Origin: Gemmatirosa kalamazoonensis | GTDB lineage: Bacteria; Gemmatimonadota; Gemmatimonadetes; Gemmatimonadales; Gemmatimonadaceae | Reading direction: 5' to 3' | Length of the DNA: 64,000 nucleotides | Assembly: GCF_000522985.1 (NCBI RefSeq) | Contig: NZ_CP007128.1 | Span: 620,001-684,000 of the forward strand | Part shown: positions 41,024 to 51,027 of the stretch, one piece after another | How positions within the stretch are numbered: the first letter of the stretch is position 1 | Layout: each line of letters begins with the position of its first letter | Translations under genes and position numbers: made by a program | The notes under the pieces: model-generated | Told to the model about the DNA's origin: nothing | What the model saw: only the letters and a program-made list of their open reading frames with translations | Databases searched by the model: none

Positions 41024-42741
41024 ATGCGCCCTCGCCCGTACCTCGCCCTCGCGCTCGTGGTCTCAGCCTGCGCGCATGCCGTGCAGACCGCAGGAGCGCC
41101 TAACGATGCGCCGTACGACGTGGTCATCGCCGGCGGCCGCATCGTCGACGGCACCGGCTCGCCATGGTTCTACGGCGACGTGGCGCTGCGCGGCGACCGC
41201 ATCGCGCGCATCGCCCCCGCGGGCCTGCTCCGCGATGCGTCCGCGCACGAGCGCATCGACGCGCGCGGGATGGTCGTCGCGCCGGGGATCATCGACATCC
41301 AGGCGCAGTCGTACGGACCGCTGCTCACCGGCGACGGACGCGTCGTGTCGATGGCCACGCAGGGCGTGACGACGATGATCCTCGGCGAGGGGACGACGCC
41401 CGCACCGGCGAACGCGCACATCCTCGCGCTCGCGGACTTCGCCGGCGACACGACGTTCCTGCGCGCGATCGGCGCGTTCGGCGGCGCACGCGGCTTCGGC
41501 GCGTGGCTCGACGCGATGCACGCGCACGGCGGCGCGGTGAACGTCGGCTCGTTCCTCGGCGCCGCCACGGTGCGTGCGTACGCGAAGGGCGAGGCCGAGG
41601 GGCCGGCGACGGCGGCGGAGCTGGACACCATGCGACGCGTGGTGCGCGACGCGATGCGCGACGGCGCGCTCGGCGTGGCGAGCGCGCTGATCTACCCGCC
41701 CGGCTCGTACGCGTCCACCGAGGAGCTGGTGCAGGAGGCGAAGGCGATGGCGCCGTACGGCGGGATCTACATCACGCACATGCGCTCCGAGGGCGACCGG
41801 CTCGTCGAGGCGGTGGACGAGGCGATCCGCATCGGCCGGGAGGGGGGCGTGCCGGTGGAGATCTACCACCTCAAGGCGGCGGGCGTGCGCAACTGGCCGA
41901 AGGCGGCCCTGGTGGTCGCGAAGATCGACTCGGCCCGCGCCGCCGGGCAGGACGTCGCCGCCGACCAGTACCCGTACGTCGCCGGCTCGAACAACCTGTC
42001 GAGCTGCATCCCGCCGTGGGCGCACGCCGACGGCCGGCTCCTCCAGCGCCTAACGGATCCGGCGACGCGCACGCGCATCCACGCCGAGATGCTGCGCGAG
42101 GACGCGGACTGGGAGAGCCTGTGCGTCGCGGCGACGCCGGCCGGCGTCGAGGTCGTGGGCTTCAAGACCGCCGCGCTGAAGCAGTACGAGGGGATGCGCC
42201 TCCCCGACATCGCGCGCGCGATGGGGAAGGACTGGGCCGACGCGCTCATCGACCTCACGCTCGCCGAACGGAACCAGCTCGGCCAGGTGATCTTCGTGGC
42301 GAGCGACTCGAACGTGGCGATGCAGATCCGCCAGCCGTGGATGAAGTTCGGCACCGACGCCGAGGCGGCGAACCCGGACAGCGCGCGCGCGGCGCGACGC
42401 ATCCGCGCACCTACGGCACGTACCCGCGCATCCTCGGCCGGTACGTGCGCGAGCAGCGCGTGCTCACGCTGGAGGACGCGGTGCGCAAGATGACCGGCGC
42501 CGTCGCATCGCGGCTGTCGATCCAGGACCGCGGCGTGCTGCGCGAGGGGCTCAAGGCGGACGTGATGGTGTTCGACCCGAACACCATCATCGATCGCGCG
42601 ACGTACGAGCGCCCGCACCAGCTCTCCGTGGGCGTGCGCGACGTGTTCGTGAACGGCGTCGCGACGGTGCGCGACTCGCGCGTCACCGGGGCGACGCCGG
42701 GGCAGCTCGTGCGGGGGCCGGGCTACGGCAGGAATCATTGA
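41024..42741 (+). pseudogene. N-acyl-D-amino-acid deacylase-like amidohydrolase, frameshifted
   Basis: Two frames together give one amidohydrolase. Frame 1 (41024 to about 42395) runs from a lipoprotein signal (RPYLALALVVSAC) through DVVIAGGRIVDGTGSPWFYGDVALRGDRI, GVTTMILGEG, THMRSEGDRL, EIYHLKAAG, FVASDSNVAMQ and PWMKFGTDAEAANP. Frame 2, one base earlier, continues THPRTYGTYPRILGRYVREQRVLTLEDAVRKMTGAVASRLSIQDRGVLREGLKADVMVFDP to 42741. The shift lies in the CG-alternating tract at 42380-42396 and is consistent with loss of one base. It could be a sequencing error or a recent break. The usual metal HxH motif reads IDIQAQ here. The TGA stop is made by the following family A repeat. Confidence 0.85.
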
Positions 42742-42883
42742 ACCGCAGAGGACGCAGAGGGCCGCAGAGAACATCGACAGCAAAGACCTGGGGATGAAAG
42801 GATCCCAGGATCCTTTGACCCCCAGATTTTTTGCCGTTCGAAGCGGCAGTCCTCTGCGACCCTCTGCGTCCTCTGCGGTTCAA
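42738..42883. repeat. Composite inverted repeat, inverted copy of the 27-kb element
   Basis: TTGAACCGCAGAGGACGCAG... (42738-42770) and its inverse (42846-42883) are the outer arms. The nested arms are ACCTGGGGATGAAAGGATCC and GGATCCTTTGACCCCCAG. Reading this element in reverse complement gives the 27-kb element, including the asymmetric spacer ACATCGACAGCAAAGACC. This is evidence for dispersal as a unit. It stands between the stops of convergent genes and forms the stop of the one upstream. Confidence 0.9.
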
Positions 42884-42884
42884 T

Positions 42885-44039
42885 TCACTTGCACGCCGGC
42901 AGCGGGTCCGGGAAGCTCGTGCCGTACCTGTTCTGCCACCAGCAGTTGCCCACGCCGGAGCCGTCCCACAGCAGGTCGACGCCGGGGAAGAACTCGTTCA
43001 GCGGCGGCTGCGGCGCGGTGCCGTTGCCGAGCACCGTGTTGAGCTGCACGCGCGTGCCGTCGGGGGCGGTGTTCAGGGTGCCGTAGGCATCCGCGTCGCC
43101 GGAGAGCAGCGCGAGCACCGCGGCGTCCACGACGGCGATGCCGCTGGAGACGTTGTTCGTGACGGTGTTGTGCTCGATCGTCGTGCGGTCCGGGCCGACG
43201 ACGAGGATGCCCGTGCCCGCCGGGAGCAGCGCCGCGAGGTCGCCCTCCTCGCCGAAGTTCGCGTGGTTGTTGTCGTGCACCCGGTTGTGCGCCACGAGGT
43301 TGTCGGTCGCGGTGAGCACGGAGATGTACGGCGCCGGCGGCACGAGGCTCACGAGGATGCCGACCGTGTTGTCGTACGCCTCGCTGTTCGTGAGCGACGC
43401 GCGCGTCGTGTTCTCGAGCTCGAAGCCGGCGACGTTCCCCCACGCGACGCTGTTGCGGATCTCGACGTCCGACGACTGCCCGACGTAGATGCCGGTGTCG
43501 GCGTGCCCGGTGGCCGTGCAGCCGTCGATCACGCCGTGCGACGAGAGCACCGGGAACAGCCCGTACTCGCCGTTGTTCTCCGTGCGCACGCGCGACAGCC
43601 GGAAGCCGTCGACGCGCACGAGCAGCACGCCGTTCGCCTCGAACCCGCGCACGGTGATGTTGTCGAGGTCGAACCCGTCGCCGGCGGTGGTGACGCGGAT
43701 GCCGTTGGTGGCGCTGCCCGGGTTGCGCAGCACGACGTCGCCGGGGTTGCCCAGTCCCATGATGCGCAGGTTCGGCACCGCGACGGTGACCGCCTCGGCG
43801 TACTCGCCGGGCTCGATCTGCACGGTGCCCCCCGCGCCGGCGGCATCGACCGCGGCCTGGATCGACTCGCCGGGGCGCACGCGCACCACCCTTCCCGCCG
43901 CCGCGGCCGCGAGGCTCGGGTGCGCCGGCGGCGTCGCGTTAGGCGCCACGACGGCGTCGGGCCCCGCGCAGCCCGCGAGCAACACCGCGCCGAGCGCGAG
44001 TTCGAGCACCGGTCGTCGGGCGAGATTCACGTGCGTCAT
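42885..44039 (-). CDS. Lipoprotein with right-handed parallel beta-helix repeats
   Basis: A 384-residue protein. The lipobox LLAGC (Cys about 24) is followed by GRVVRVRPGESIQAAVDAAGAGGTVQIEPGEYAEAVTVAVPNLRIMGLGNPGDVVLRN, the opening of pectin-lyase-like/PbH1 helices (compare 'copper-binding' NosD and pectinesterase folds). Strand turns with N/D-G-I/V repeats follow (NGIRVTTAGDGFDLDNITVRGFEANGVLLVRVDGFRLSRV, DTGIYVGQSSDVEIRNSVAWGNVAGFELENTTRASLTNSEAYDNTVGILV). No lyase catalytic residues are recognised, so it may be a surface polysaccharide-binding or structural protein. It is divergent from the M20 peptidase gene. Confidence 0.85.
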   Translation of the reverse strand: MTHVNLARRPVLELALGAVLLAGCAGPDAVVAPNATPPAHPSLAAAAAGRVVRVRPGESIQAAVDAAGAGGTVQIEPGEYAEAVTVAVPNLRIMGLGNPGDVVLRNPGSATNGIRVTTAGDGFDLDNITVRGFEANGVLLVRVDGFRLSRVRTENNGEYGLFPVLSSHGVIDGCTATGHADTGIYVGQSSDVEIRNSVAWGNVAGFELENTTRASLTNSEAYDNTVGILVSLVPPAPYISVLTATDNLVAHNRVHDNNHANFGEEGDLAALLPAGTGILVVGPDRTTIEHNTVTNNVSSGIAVVDAAVLALLSGDADAYGTLNTAPDGTRVQLNTVLGNGTAPQPPLNEFFPGVDLLWDGSGVGNCWWQNRYGTSFPDPLPACK

Positions 44040-44235
44040 CGTGTACTCCGCGTTCGTGTACGTCTCGTGTGGCAGCGTCGCCGGCGCTCAACATGACGTG
44101 CGTACCTGGCCGTCGGGAGTGCGCGGGTGATAAGGGGGATCCCCATGACTCGCGCCTTGCCGAACGCGAGGCGTGCGCGCACGATGGGTGACGTCGCGTC
44201 ACACTTTTCCGTCACGGATCCTGGAGCCTCGCCCG

Positions 44236-45714
44236 GTGCGCCACGCCCGCTTCGCCCCGCTCACGCTCGCCGTCTCCCCGGCGCTGTTCGCCGCGGCGCT
44301 GTTCGCCGCGCCGCTCGCCGCCCAGCGCGTCACGAAGTCGCCGGTCTACGTGCCCGGCCAGCTCGCGCCGCACCAGCAGGTGGCGCGCGACGTGTACAAG
44401 GAGCTCGTCGAGATCCAGAGCGGCGTGACGACGGGGAACGTCACGACGGCCGCGGTGGCGATGGCGCGCCGGCTGCGCGACGCGGGGATTCTCGACTCCG
44501 ACGTGTTCGTGGGCGGGCCGCGGCCGGAGAAGCACAACGTCGTGGCGCGCATCCGCGGCAAGGGTGGGCCTAACGCGGGCAAGCCGCTGCTGCTGCTCGC
44601 GCACCTCGACGTCGTGGAGGCGCTGAAGGCGGACTGGTCGCCCGAGTTCGACCCGTTCACGTTCACCGAGAAGGACGGCTACTACTACGGGCGCGGCACG
44701 GCCGACGACAAGGCGATGGCGGCGATCTTCGTCGCGAACGCCATCCGCCTGAAGCGCGAGGGCTGGGTGCCCGACCGCGACGTGATCATCGCGCTCACCG
44801 CGGACGAGGAGAGCGGCGCGTACAACGGCGTCGACTGGCTGCTGAAGAACCACAAGGAGCTGGTCGACGCCGGGATGGTGATCAACGAGGGCGGCGGCGG
44901 CACGCTGCGCGACGGCAAGCCGCTGTTCCAGGCGCTGCAGGTGGCGCAGAAGGTGACCACGAACCTCACGCTGCGGGCCACGAACCGCGGCGGCCACTCG
45001 TCGGTGCCACGCGACGACAACGCGATCACGTCGCTCGCCGACGCGCTGTCGAAGGTGGGGCGCTACCACTTCCCCGTGCACCTGAGCGACGTGACGCGCG
45101 AGTTCTTCGCGAAGACCGCCGCCGTGGAGTCGCCGGAGATCGCCCGCGCGATGCGCGCCCTCGCCGCCAACCCCAACGACGCCGCGGCCGCGGCGGCGAT
45201 CGCGCGCGACGACCGCTACAGCTCGATCCTGCGCACGACGTGCGTCGCCACCATGCTCTCCGGCGGCCACGCGACGAACGCGCTCCCGCAGCTCGCCGAG
45301 GCGAACGTGAACTGCCGCATCCTGCCGTCCGAGACGGCGGAGCAGGTGCGCGACTCGCTCGCGCGCGTCGTGAACGACACCGCGGTGCAGGTGCTCATCC
45401 GCACCCAGCGCCCGACGTCGCCGACGTCGCCGCTGTCGCCGGCGATCGTGGGTCCGGTGACCCAGATCACCCGCGACATGTTCGGCGACATCCCGGTGAT
45501 CCCGACGATGTCGACGGGGGCGAACGACTCGCGCTTCTTCCTCGCGTTGGGCGTCCCCTCGTACGGCGTGTCGGGGCTGTTCAGCGATCCCAAGGTCGAC
45601 GCGCGTGCGCACGGCCGCGACGAGCGCATGCGCGTGCAGTCGTTCTACGAGGGCCAGGAGTTCCTGTACCGGCTCACGAAGGCGCTCGCGTCCGCGAACG
45701 GGACGGTGCCGTGA
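44236..45714 (+). CDS. Secreted M20 family metallopeptidase
   Basis: A 492-residue exported enzyme with start GTG 44236, directly ahead of a signal peptide (VRHARFAPLTLAVSPALFAAALFAAPLAA, then Q). GTG 44173 is an alternative. Dinuclear zinc ligands are visible: His in LLAHLDVV, Asp in YGRGTADDKAM, Glu-Glu in ALTADEESGAYNG, Asp/Glu in NEGGGG, and His in the C-terminal DARAHGRDERM. The dimerisation domain is RATNRGGHSSVPRDDNA. M20 members cut dipeptides or act as carboxypeptidases/deacylases. The 196-nt gap upstream contains a dyad TGACGTCGCGTCA (44189-44201) that could be a regulator site. Confidence 0.92.
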   Translation: MRHARFAPLTLAVSPALFAAALFAAPLAAQRVTKSPVYVPGQLAPHQQVARDVYKELVEIQSGVTTGNVTTAAVAMARRLRDAGILDSDVFVGGPRPEKHNVVARIRGKGGPNAGKPLLLLAHLDVVEALKADWSPEFDPFTFTEKDGYYYGRGTADDKAMAAIFVANAIRLKREGWVPDRDVIIALTADEESGAYNGVDWLLKNHKELVDAGMVINEGGGGTLRDGKPLFQALQVAQKVTTNLTLRATNRGGHSSVPRDDNAITSLADALSKVGRYHFPVHLSDVTREFFAKTAAVESPEIARAMRALAANPNDAAAAAAIARDDRYSSILRTTCVATMLSGGHATNALPQLAEANVNCRILPSETAEQVRDSLARVVNDTAVQVLIRTQRPTSPTSPLSPAIVGPVTQITRDMFGDIPVIPTMSTGANDSRFFLALGVPSYGVSGLFSDPKVDARAHGRDERMRVQSFYEGQEFLYRLTKALASANGTVP

Positions 45715-45717
45715 GCG

Positions 45718-45755
45718 ATCGCGTAGTGCGCACGACGTCATGCGCACTACGCGAT
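45718..45755. terminator. Perfect 15-bp hairpin between convergent M20 and S8 genes
   Basis: The arms ATCGCGTAGTGCGCA (45718-45732) and TGCGCACTACGCGAT (45741-45755) are perfect with an 8-nt loop. The hairpin starts 3 nt after the M20 stop and ends 10 nt before the S8 stop. No U tract is present on either side, so an intrinsic terminator of the classical kind is not shown; a bidirectional hairpin end is the likely reading. Confidence 0.75.
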
Positions 45756-45765
45756 TCGCACTGTC

Positions 45766-47571
45766 TCACCGCACCACGACGGCCTGGCTCGTCGTCGCCG
45801 TGCGGCCGCTGCCGTCGGTGACCTTCAGCGTCACGGTGTACGTGCCGGCCGCGGCCCACGTGTTCTTCGTCGTGGGGGTGGTCTTCGTCTCGCTGCGCCC
45901 GTCGCCCCAGCTCCACGCGTACGACACGATCGCCGCGCTCGACGTCGAGCCGCTCGCGTCGAGCGCGCACTGGTGCGTGTTCAGGCCCGCCGCCGTGCAC
46001 GTCCACGTGAAGCCCGCGACCGGCGTCTGACTCGTGCTGCCGCTCGCCGTGACGGTGAGCGTGCGCGTCGCGGTACCGGTCGCGCCCTTGGAGTCCGTCG
46101 CGGTCAGCGTGATGGTGTGCGTGCCGGCGGACAGCGCCGACGTGGTGAAGCTCGTGCCCGTGCCGATCTGGCCGTCGAGGCTCGACGTCCACACGAGCGA
46201 CGCGCCGGAGAGCGCGCCGTCCTCCGCGTCGCTGCCCGTGCCCGTGAACGTCACGCTCGCGCCCTGGACGTAGCTCGCGCCGTTAGGCGGCGAGGTCACG
46301 CTCGCCGTCGGCGGCGTGTTGATCGCGGCGGTGCTGCCGCCGAGGAACGACACGCTCGCGAGCCGGTTCGGCGTGCCCGCCGGTACGTTCCGGAGCACGT
46401 TCTTCACCGAGCCGCCGACGATCGCCGCCGCGACCTGCGCGGGCGTCGCCGTCGGGTGCGTCTCGAGGTACAGCGCGGCGATCCCGGCGACCGCCGGCGA
46501 CGCGAACGAGGTGCCGGTCGTCACCACGGTCTGACTGCCGCTCAGGTATGCGGTGACCACGTACTGCGCCGGCGCGACCACGTCGACGCACCGGCCGTAG
46601 TTCGAGGCCGAGTACCACAGGTCGCGTGCGTCGGAGCCGCCGACGACGATCGCCGTCGTGTCGCGCGACGGCCACTTCGTGCACGCGTCCGTCGTGCCGT
46701 TGCCGGCCGCGACGACCACCGGCAGGCCGAGCTTCACGAGCCGCGTGACCGCGCTGTCGAGCGTGGACGCCATGGTGCCCGACATGCTCATGTTCACGAC
46801 GGCCGGCTGGCTCGGGTTCGCCTGCCGCTGCGTCGCGATCCAGTTCAACCCATCCAGCAGGATCGAGCCGGTCGTCGCGAGCTTGCAGTCGCGGACCTTC
46901 ACCGAGACGAGCCGGACGCCCTTCGCCACGCCTAACGTCGCGCCGCCGGCGATCGAGGCGACCTCGGTGCCGTGCCCGGCGCAGTCGCTCGCGTCGCCGA
47001 TCGCCTTCGTGGCGTCGTAGCCCTTCACGGCGCGGCCGCCGAAGTCGGTGTGCGAGTACCAGATGCCGCTGTCGAAGACGTAGATCCACACCCCCGCGCC
47101 GGTGCCCGGGTACGCGTACGTCCCGTTCAGCGGCAGCGCGGGCTGGTCGAGGCGGTCGATGTCCCACGGCGCACTCGTCTCCGTGCCGCCGGCGTCGAGC
47201 TCCACGATGGGGTCACGCTCCACGAGCGCGACCGACGGATCGGCGCGCAGCGCCTCGGCCGCCGAGTCGCTGAGCTGCACCGTCATCGCGTCCACGACGC
47301 CGGAGGTCGTGCGCACGATCGTGCCGCCGTGCGCCGTGATCGCCGTGCGCAGGCGCGAGACGCCGGGGGTCACGCTGCGCGCGACGCCGGCGCCGGGTGC
47401 GGCGCCCGCAGACTCGCCGCCCCTGAACATCACGATGTACTGCCCCGGCACGTACCCGTCTTTCGACGCGACGTCCGTGGGACCGACGAGCGCGCGATCG
47501 GTGCACGCGGCGAGCGCGAGGGCGGCAGCGCACGCGGCTGCGCCGAGCCTGGTGTTCCAGCCTGACGACAT
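45766..47571 (-). CDS. Subtilisin-like S8 protease lipoprotein with PKD domains
   Basis: A 601-residue protease. The start is ATG 47571, just before a lipoprotein signal ([12 protein letters not shown], Cys23). Residues about 40-125 are an I9 inhibitor propeptide ([13 protein letters not shown] ... [30 protein letters not shown]). The catalytic triad is Asp167 in [17 protein letters not shown], His200 in [10 protein letters not shown] and Ser355 in [13 protein letters not shown], with the oxyanion Asn in [10 protein letters not shown]. The C-terminal region has an Ig-like/PKD part ([34 protein letters not shown] ...) and PKD repeats ([24 protein letters not shown]). Proteinase K-like; a close relative of the gene at 60085. 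Confidence 0.95.
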   Translation of the reverse strand: MSSGWNTRLGAAACAAALALAACTDRALVGPTDVASKDGYVPGQYIVMFRGGESAGAAPGAGVARSVTPGVSRLRTAITAHGGTIVRTTSGVVDAMTVQLSDSAAEALRADPSVALVERDPIVELDAGGTETSAPWDIDRLDQPALPLNGTYAYPGTGAGVWIYVFDSGIWYSHTDFGGRAVKGYDATKAIGDASDCAGHGTEVASIAGGATLGVAKGVRLVSVKVRDCKLATTGSILLDGLNWIATQRQANPSQPAVVNMSMSGTMASTLDSAVTRLVKLGLPVVVAAGNGTTDACTKWPSRDTTAIVVGGSDARDLWYSASNYGRCVDVVAPAQYVVTAYLSGSQTVVTTGTSFASPAVAGIAALYLETHPTATPAQVAAAIVGGSVKNVLRNVPAGTPNRLASVSFLGGSTAAINTPPTASVTSPPNGASYVQGASVTFTGTGSDAEDGALSGASLVWTSSLDGQIGTGTSFTTSALSAGTHTITLTATDSKGATGTATRTLTVTASGSTSQTPVAGFTWTCTAAGLNTHQCALDASGSTSSAAIVSYAWSWGDGRSETKTTPTTKNTWAAAGTYTVTLKVTDGSGRTATTSQAVVVR

Positions 47572-47583
47572 GACTTCGATCCT

Positions 47584-47626
47584 CCGAACCACGAGTGAAT
47601 GCGACGCGAGGGTCTTCGTGGTTCGG
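47584..47626. promoter_or_regulatory. 11-bp inverted repeat upstream of the S8 protease start
   Basis: CCGAACCACGA (47584-47594) and TCGTGGTTCGG (47616-47626) are perfect inverse complements with a 21-nt loop, 13-55 nt 5' of the S8 start. This could be a leader hairpin or a dyad operator. The rest of the 299-nt gap to 47871 shows no gene or repeat that I can support and must contain both divergent promoters. Confidence 0.5.
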
Positions 47627-47870
47627 TCGAGTCTCTTCCCCACCCCACCCCGCCCACGCCCCGCTCGGTCACCATGACCGACACCGCGCCCGGCGACCCG
47701 TTCCCGCCCGTTCGCGCTCGTCTGTGATCGACGACACGACGCAGCCGTGAATTCGCCGGCGCGCGGCACCGGGTCCGCTGGCAGCCTGCGTGCCGCGACT
47801 CGGCTCGGCCTGGCGGTGCCCGAGAGCGGAGTGCACGTTCGGCCGCGCCTCCCACCCGTTCCCGCTCCCG

Positions 47871-50125
47871 ATGAACCGCCGCCATCTCGCCATCGCCGCG
47901 CTCGCCGCGCTCGCCACGTGCGCCGCGTTCGCCGCGTTCCCGGCCGCCGCGCAGACGCCGACGCGCTTCACCGTCGACGACGCGCTCGACCTCGCGACGT
48001 ATCGACTCGCCGATCTCTCCGACGACGGCGCGTGGCTCGTCGCGACGTCCAGCACTCGGCGCGACGCGTTAGGCGTCGACTACCGGCGCGACGGCGACCC
48101 GACGTACCTGCGGCCGCTGCCGTCGCGCGTGTGGGTCGTCGACACGCGCACCGGTGCCACGCGCGCGCTGTTCCCCGACAAGCGCGACGTCGGCGCGCTG
48201 CGCTGGTCGCCCGACGCGAGCCGACTCGCGCTGCTCGTGCGCAAGGGCGACGCGTGGCAGCCGCTGATCTGGGAGCGCGCGTCCGGGAAGTTCACGAGCA
48301 TCCCGCTCCCCGACGGCACGTACCCGGCCGAGCAGGGCGACGTGCGGTGGAGCGGCGATGGGAAGTCGGTGCTGCTCTCGACGCACACGACGGCGTGGCG
48401 CGACTCGGCGCGCGCGCAGTTCGCGCGGCAGACCGCGGGACCGATCTTCGTCCAGTCGAGCAAGGATCCGTTCCTCGCGTGGGACGAGCTGCGCCGCCGC
48501 GGCAACGTGCGGTCCGTCGTCGCGTACGACCTCGCCACGGGACGCACGCGCGAGGTGCTGCCGCAGGCGATGATGGGGTCGTACGTGCTCGCGCGCGACG
48601 GCGGCGCGGTGACGTGGACGGAGGACGTGACGAAGAAGACCGACTACGACGTCATCTTCGGGAGCGAGAACAAGCTCGTCACCCGCGGCACGAACGGAAC
48701 GCCGCGCGTGCTGCTGCCGTCGCTGAAGAACGTCACCGTCGTGTGGGCGGACGACGGCCGCCACTACGCGTGGGCGAAGGACGGCCGGCTCTCGGTCGCG
48801 TCGATCGACGACACGACGGCGCGCGTGCTCGCCGCCGCCGACACCGCCAAGCTCCCCACCGACAGCGCCGCCGCCGACAGCGCACGCAAGGCGCGCGAGA
48901 AGCTCCGCTTCACGCCGGTACGCTTCAGCAAGGCGGGCGACGCGCTCGTGGCGTCGAGCAAGGACGGGCTGTGGCTCGTCGACGTCGCGACGGGCCGGCG
49001 CGAGATGTTCGTCGAGACGCCCGACTCCACGTCGCGCGCGCGCCGACGCGCAGCGTCATCGGCTGGAGCGCCGACGGGCGGTGGATCTACCTGTCGCAGG
49101 CATCGCGCGACAAGTGGGAGCGCGGCATCGTGCGCTGGGATCGCACCGCGCGCCGGCTCGACACGCTGGCGCTCGACACGCGCAGCTACGGCAACGTGCA
49201 GGTCGCGCGCGACGGCAGCACGATCGTGCTCACCATCGCCGACGTCGCGCGGCCGGGCGACGTGTACGCGGCGGGCCCGGACCTCAAGGATCTCCGCCGC
49301 CTGGTGCGCACGAACCCGCAGCTCGACGGGAAGGCGTTAGGCACCGCGGGCCTCGTCGACTACCTCGACGCCGACGGGCACCGCAAGTACGGCGTCGTCT
49401 ACTACCCGCCCGACTACGCGAAGGGGACGCGCTACCCGACGGTGTTCAACGTGTACGAGGACTTCTTCAACGACACGTTCGACCCGGTGATCAACGTCCT
49501 CACCGCGAACGGCTACGTCGTCGTGCAGCCGTCGGTGGACTTCGACGTCGGCTACCCGGGCGAGGCGTGGGTGAAGGGCGTCACCGCTGCGGCGAACCGC
49601 CTCATCGACCTCGGCGTCGCCGACTCGTCGAAGCTCGGCGTGCACGGCACGAGCTACGGCGGCTATGCCACGAACCTGCTCATCACCCAGACGAACCGGT
49701 TCCGCGCGGCGATCAACATCTCGGGCAAGGTGGACATCATCTCCTTCTACACCGACAGCCCGCGGCTCGGCGTGCGCAACGTGCACGCGGCCGAGAAGAG
49801 CCAGGACCGACTCGGCGCCACGCTGTGGCAGCAGCCGCAGAAGTACGTGCAGCACTCCGCGGTGATGTTCGCCGACCGCATCACGACGCCGCTGCTGCTG
49901 CTCACCGGCGGCCAGGACTCCAACGTGCCGGCCGACAACACGCGCGAGATGTTCTACGCGCTGCGGCGGCTCGGCAAGGAAGTCACGTGGGTGAACTACG
50001 TGAACGGCGGCCACGGCGCGGGGAACGCGAGCGAGGCGGACTACCGCGACTACGTGGGGCGCATCGTCGGCTGGTACGACGAGCACCTGAAGAAGAGCCC
50101 GAAGGCCGCGGCGGCCGACCGGTGA
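47871..50125 (+). pseudogene. Secreted prolyl oligopeptidase-family (S9) peptidase, frameshifted
   Basis: Two frames together give one S9 enzyme of about 750 residues. Frame 1 from ATG 47871 holds a signal peptide ([21 protein letters not shown], then Q) and the beta-propeller up to about 49035 (YRLADLSDDGAWLVATSSTRR, VGALRWSPDASRLALLVRKG). Frame 2, one base earlier, continues RSVIGWSADGRWIYLSQASRDKWERGIVRW and the hydrolase domain: Ser in VHGTSYGGYATN, Asp in TGGQDSNVPADN, His in NGGHGAG. The shift lies in the alternating CG tract at 49033-49043 and is consistent with loss of one base. The catalytic domain is otherwise intact, so sequencing error is quite possible. The stop overlaps the next gene's GTG. 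Confidence 0.9.
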
Positions 50126-50955
50126 GACCGGCGCTGCGCGGCGCGCTGCTGGGCGCGACGCTCTGGGCCGCGCGGCTGCCGGCCCAGAGCGACACGACGG
50201 GCGGCCTCTACACCGCGGCGGACGGCGCGCGCATCCACTACACCGCGGCCGGCGCCGGCCCCGCGGTCGTGCTGCTGCACGGCTTCCTGAACGACGGCAC
50301 GTCGTGGCGGCGCACGCCGGCGTACGCTCGCCTGGTCGACGCGGGCTTTCGCGTGGTGGTGGTGGACCTGCGCGGCAACGGCGCCTCCGACAAGCCGACG
50401 GCGCCCGAGGCCTGGGCGAACGACGCCGAGACGCGCGACGTCGTCGGCGTCGCGCAGGCGCTCGGCCTCGGCGAGTACTGCGTGGCGGGCTACTCGCGCG
50501 GCTCCATCGTCGCGGCGCGGCTGCTCGAGCTCGACCCGCACGTGCGGTGCGCGGTGCTCGGCGGCATGGGCGCCGACTTCACGAACCCCGCGTGGCCGCG
50601 TCGCGTGGCGGCGCACCGCGCGCTCGCCGGCCTGCCGCTCGACTCGGCGGCGCTGGCACCGGTCGCCGGGATGGTGCGGGCGGCCGACCAGCGCGGCCTC
50701 GACCGCCGCGTGCTCGCCATGCAGCAGCAGGCGCAGCCGAGCAGCTCGCGCGCGGCGCTGGGGCGCGTGCGCGTGCCGGTGCTCGTGATCTCCGGCGACG
50801 CCGACCAGGAGGACGGCTCGCCCGAGGAGCTCGCGCGACTGTTCCCGCGCGCCACGCTGGTGACCGTGCCCGGCGATCACGGCGCGACGATGCGATCGAC
50901 CGCATTCGCGGACTCGGTGACCGCGTTCCTCGAGCGGGCGCGGCATCGGCGTTAG
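50122..50955 (+). CDS. Secreted alpha/beta hydrolase
   Basis: A 277-residue exported hydrolase. GTG 50122 overlaps the preceding TGA (GTGA), and a signal peptide follows (VRPALRGALLGATLWAARLPA, then Q). The fold is clear: AVVLLHGFLNDGTSWRR (oxyanion), VVVVDLRGNGASDKP, the nucleophile in YCVAGYSRGSIVAARL, Asp in LVISGDADQEDG and His in VTVPGDHGATMR. It is coupled to the S9 peptidase, so the two may act on the same peptide or ester products; this is inference. It ends CGT TAG within the octamer. Confidence 0.9.
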   Translation: MRPALRGALLGATLWAARLPAQSDTTGGLYTAADGARIHYTAAGAGPAVVLLHGFLNDGTSWRRTPAYARLVDAGFRVVVVDLRGNGASDKPTAPEAWANDAETRDVVGVAQALGLGEYCVAGYSRGSIVAARLLELDPHVRCAVLGGMGADFTNPAWPRRVAAHRALAGLPLDSAALAPVAGMVRAADQRGLDRRVLAMQQQAQPSSSRAALGRVRVPVLVISGDADQEDGSPEELARLFPRATLVTVPGDHGATMRSTAFADSVTAFLERARHRR

Positions 50956-50966
50956 GCGCCTTCATG

Positions 50967-51004
50967 AGCCGCAGAGGAGTGCAGTCCTCTGCGCCCCTCT
51001 GCGG
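50967..51004. repeat. Short family A hairpin (CCGCAGAGG ... CCTCTGCGG)
   Basis: A degenerate, truncated copy of the family A arm: CCGCAGAGGAGTGCA on the left and TCCTCTGCG CCCCTCTGCGG on the right. It lies between the convergent stops of the hydrolase (50955) and the large dehydrogenase-like gene (51028) and is a possible bidirectional terminator. Confidence 0.7.
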
Positions 51005-51027
51005 TGAGAGTCGGGCCGCCGCTACGC

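Noticed and set aside
44189-44201. CRP-like or CREB-like site TGACGTCGCGTCA
   Set aside because: The dyad is real but short and GC-rich, and no regulator nearby is linked to it, so it is only mentioned in the M20 entry.
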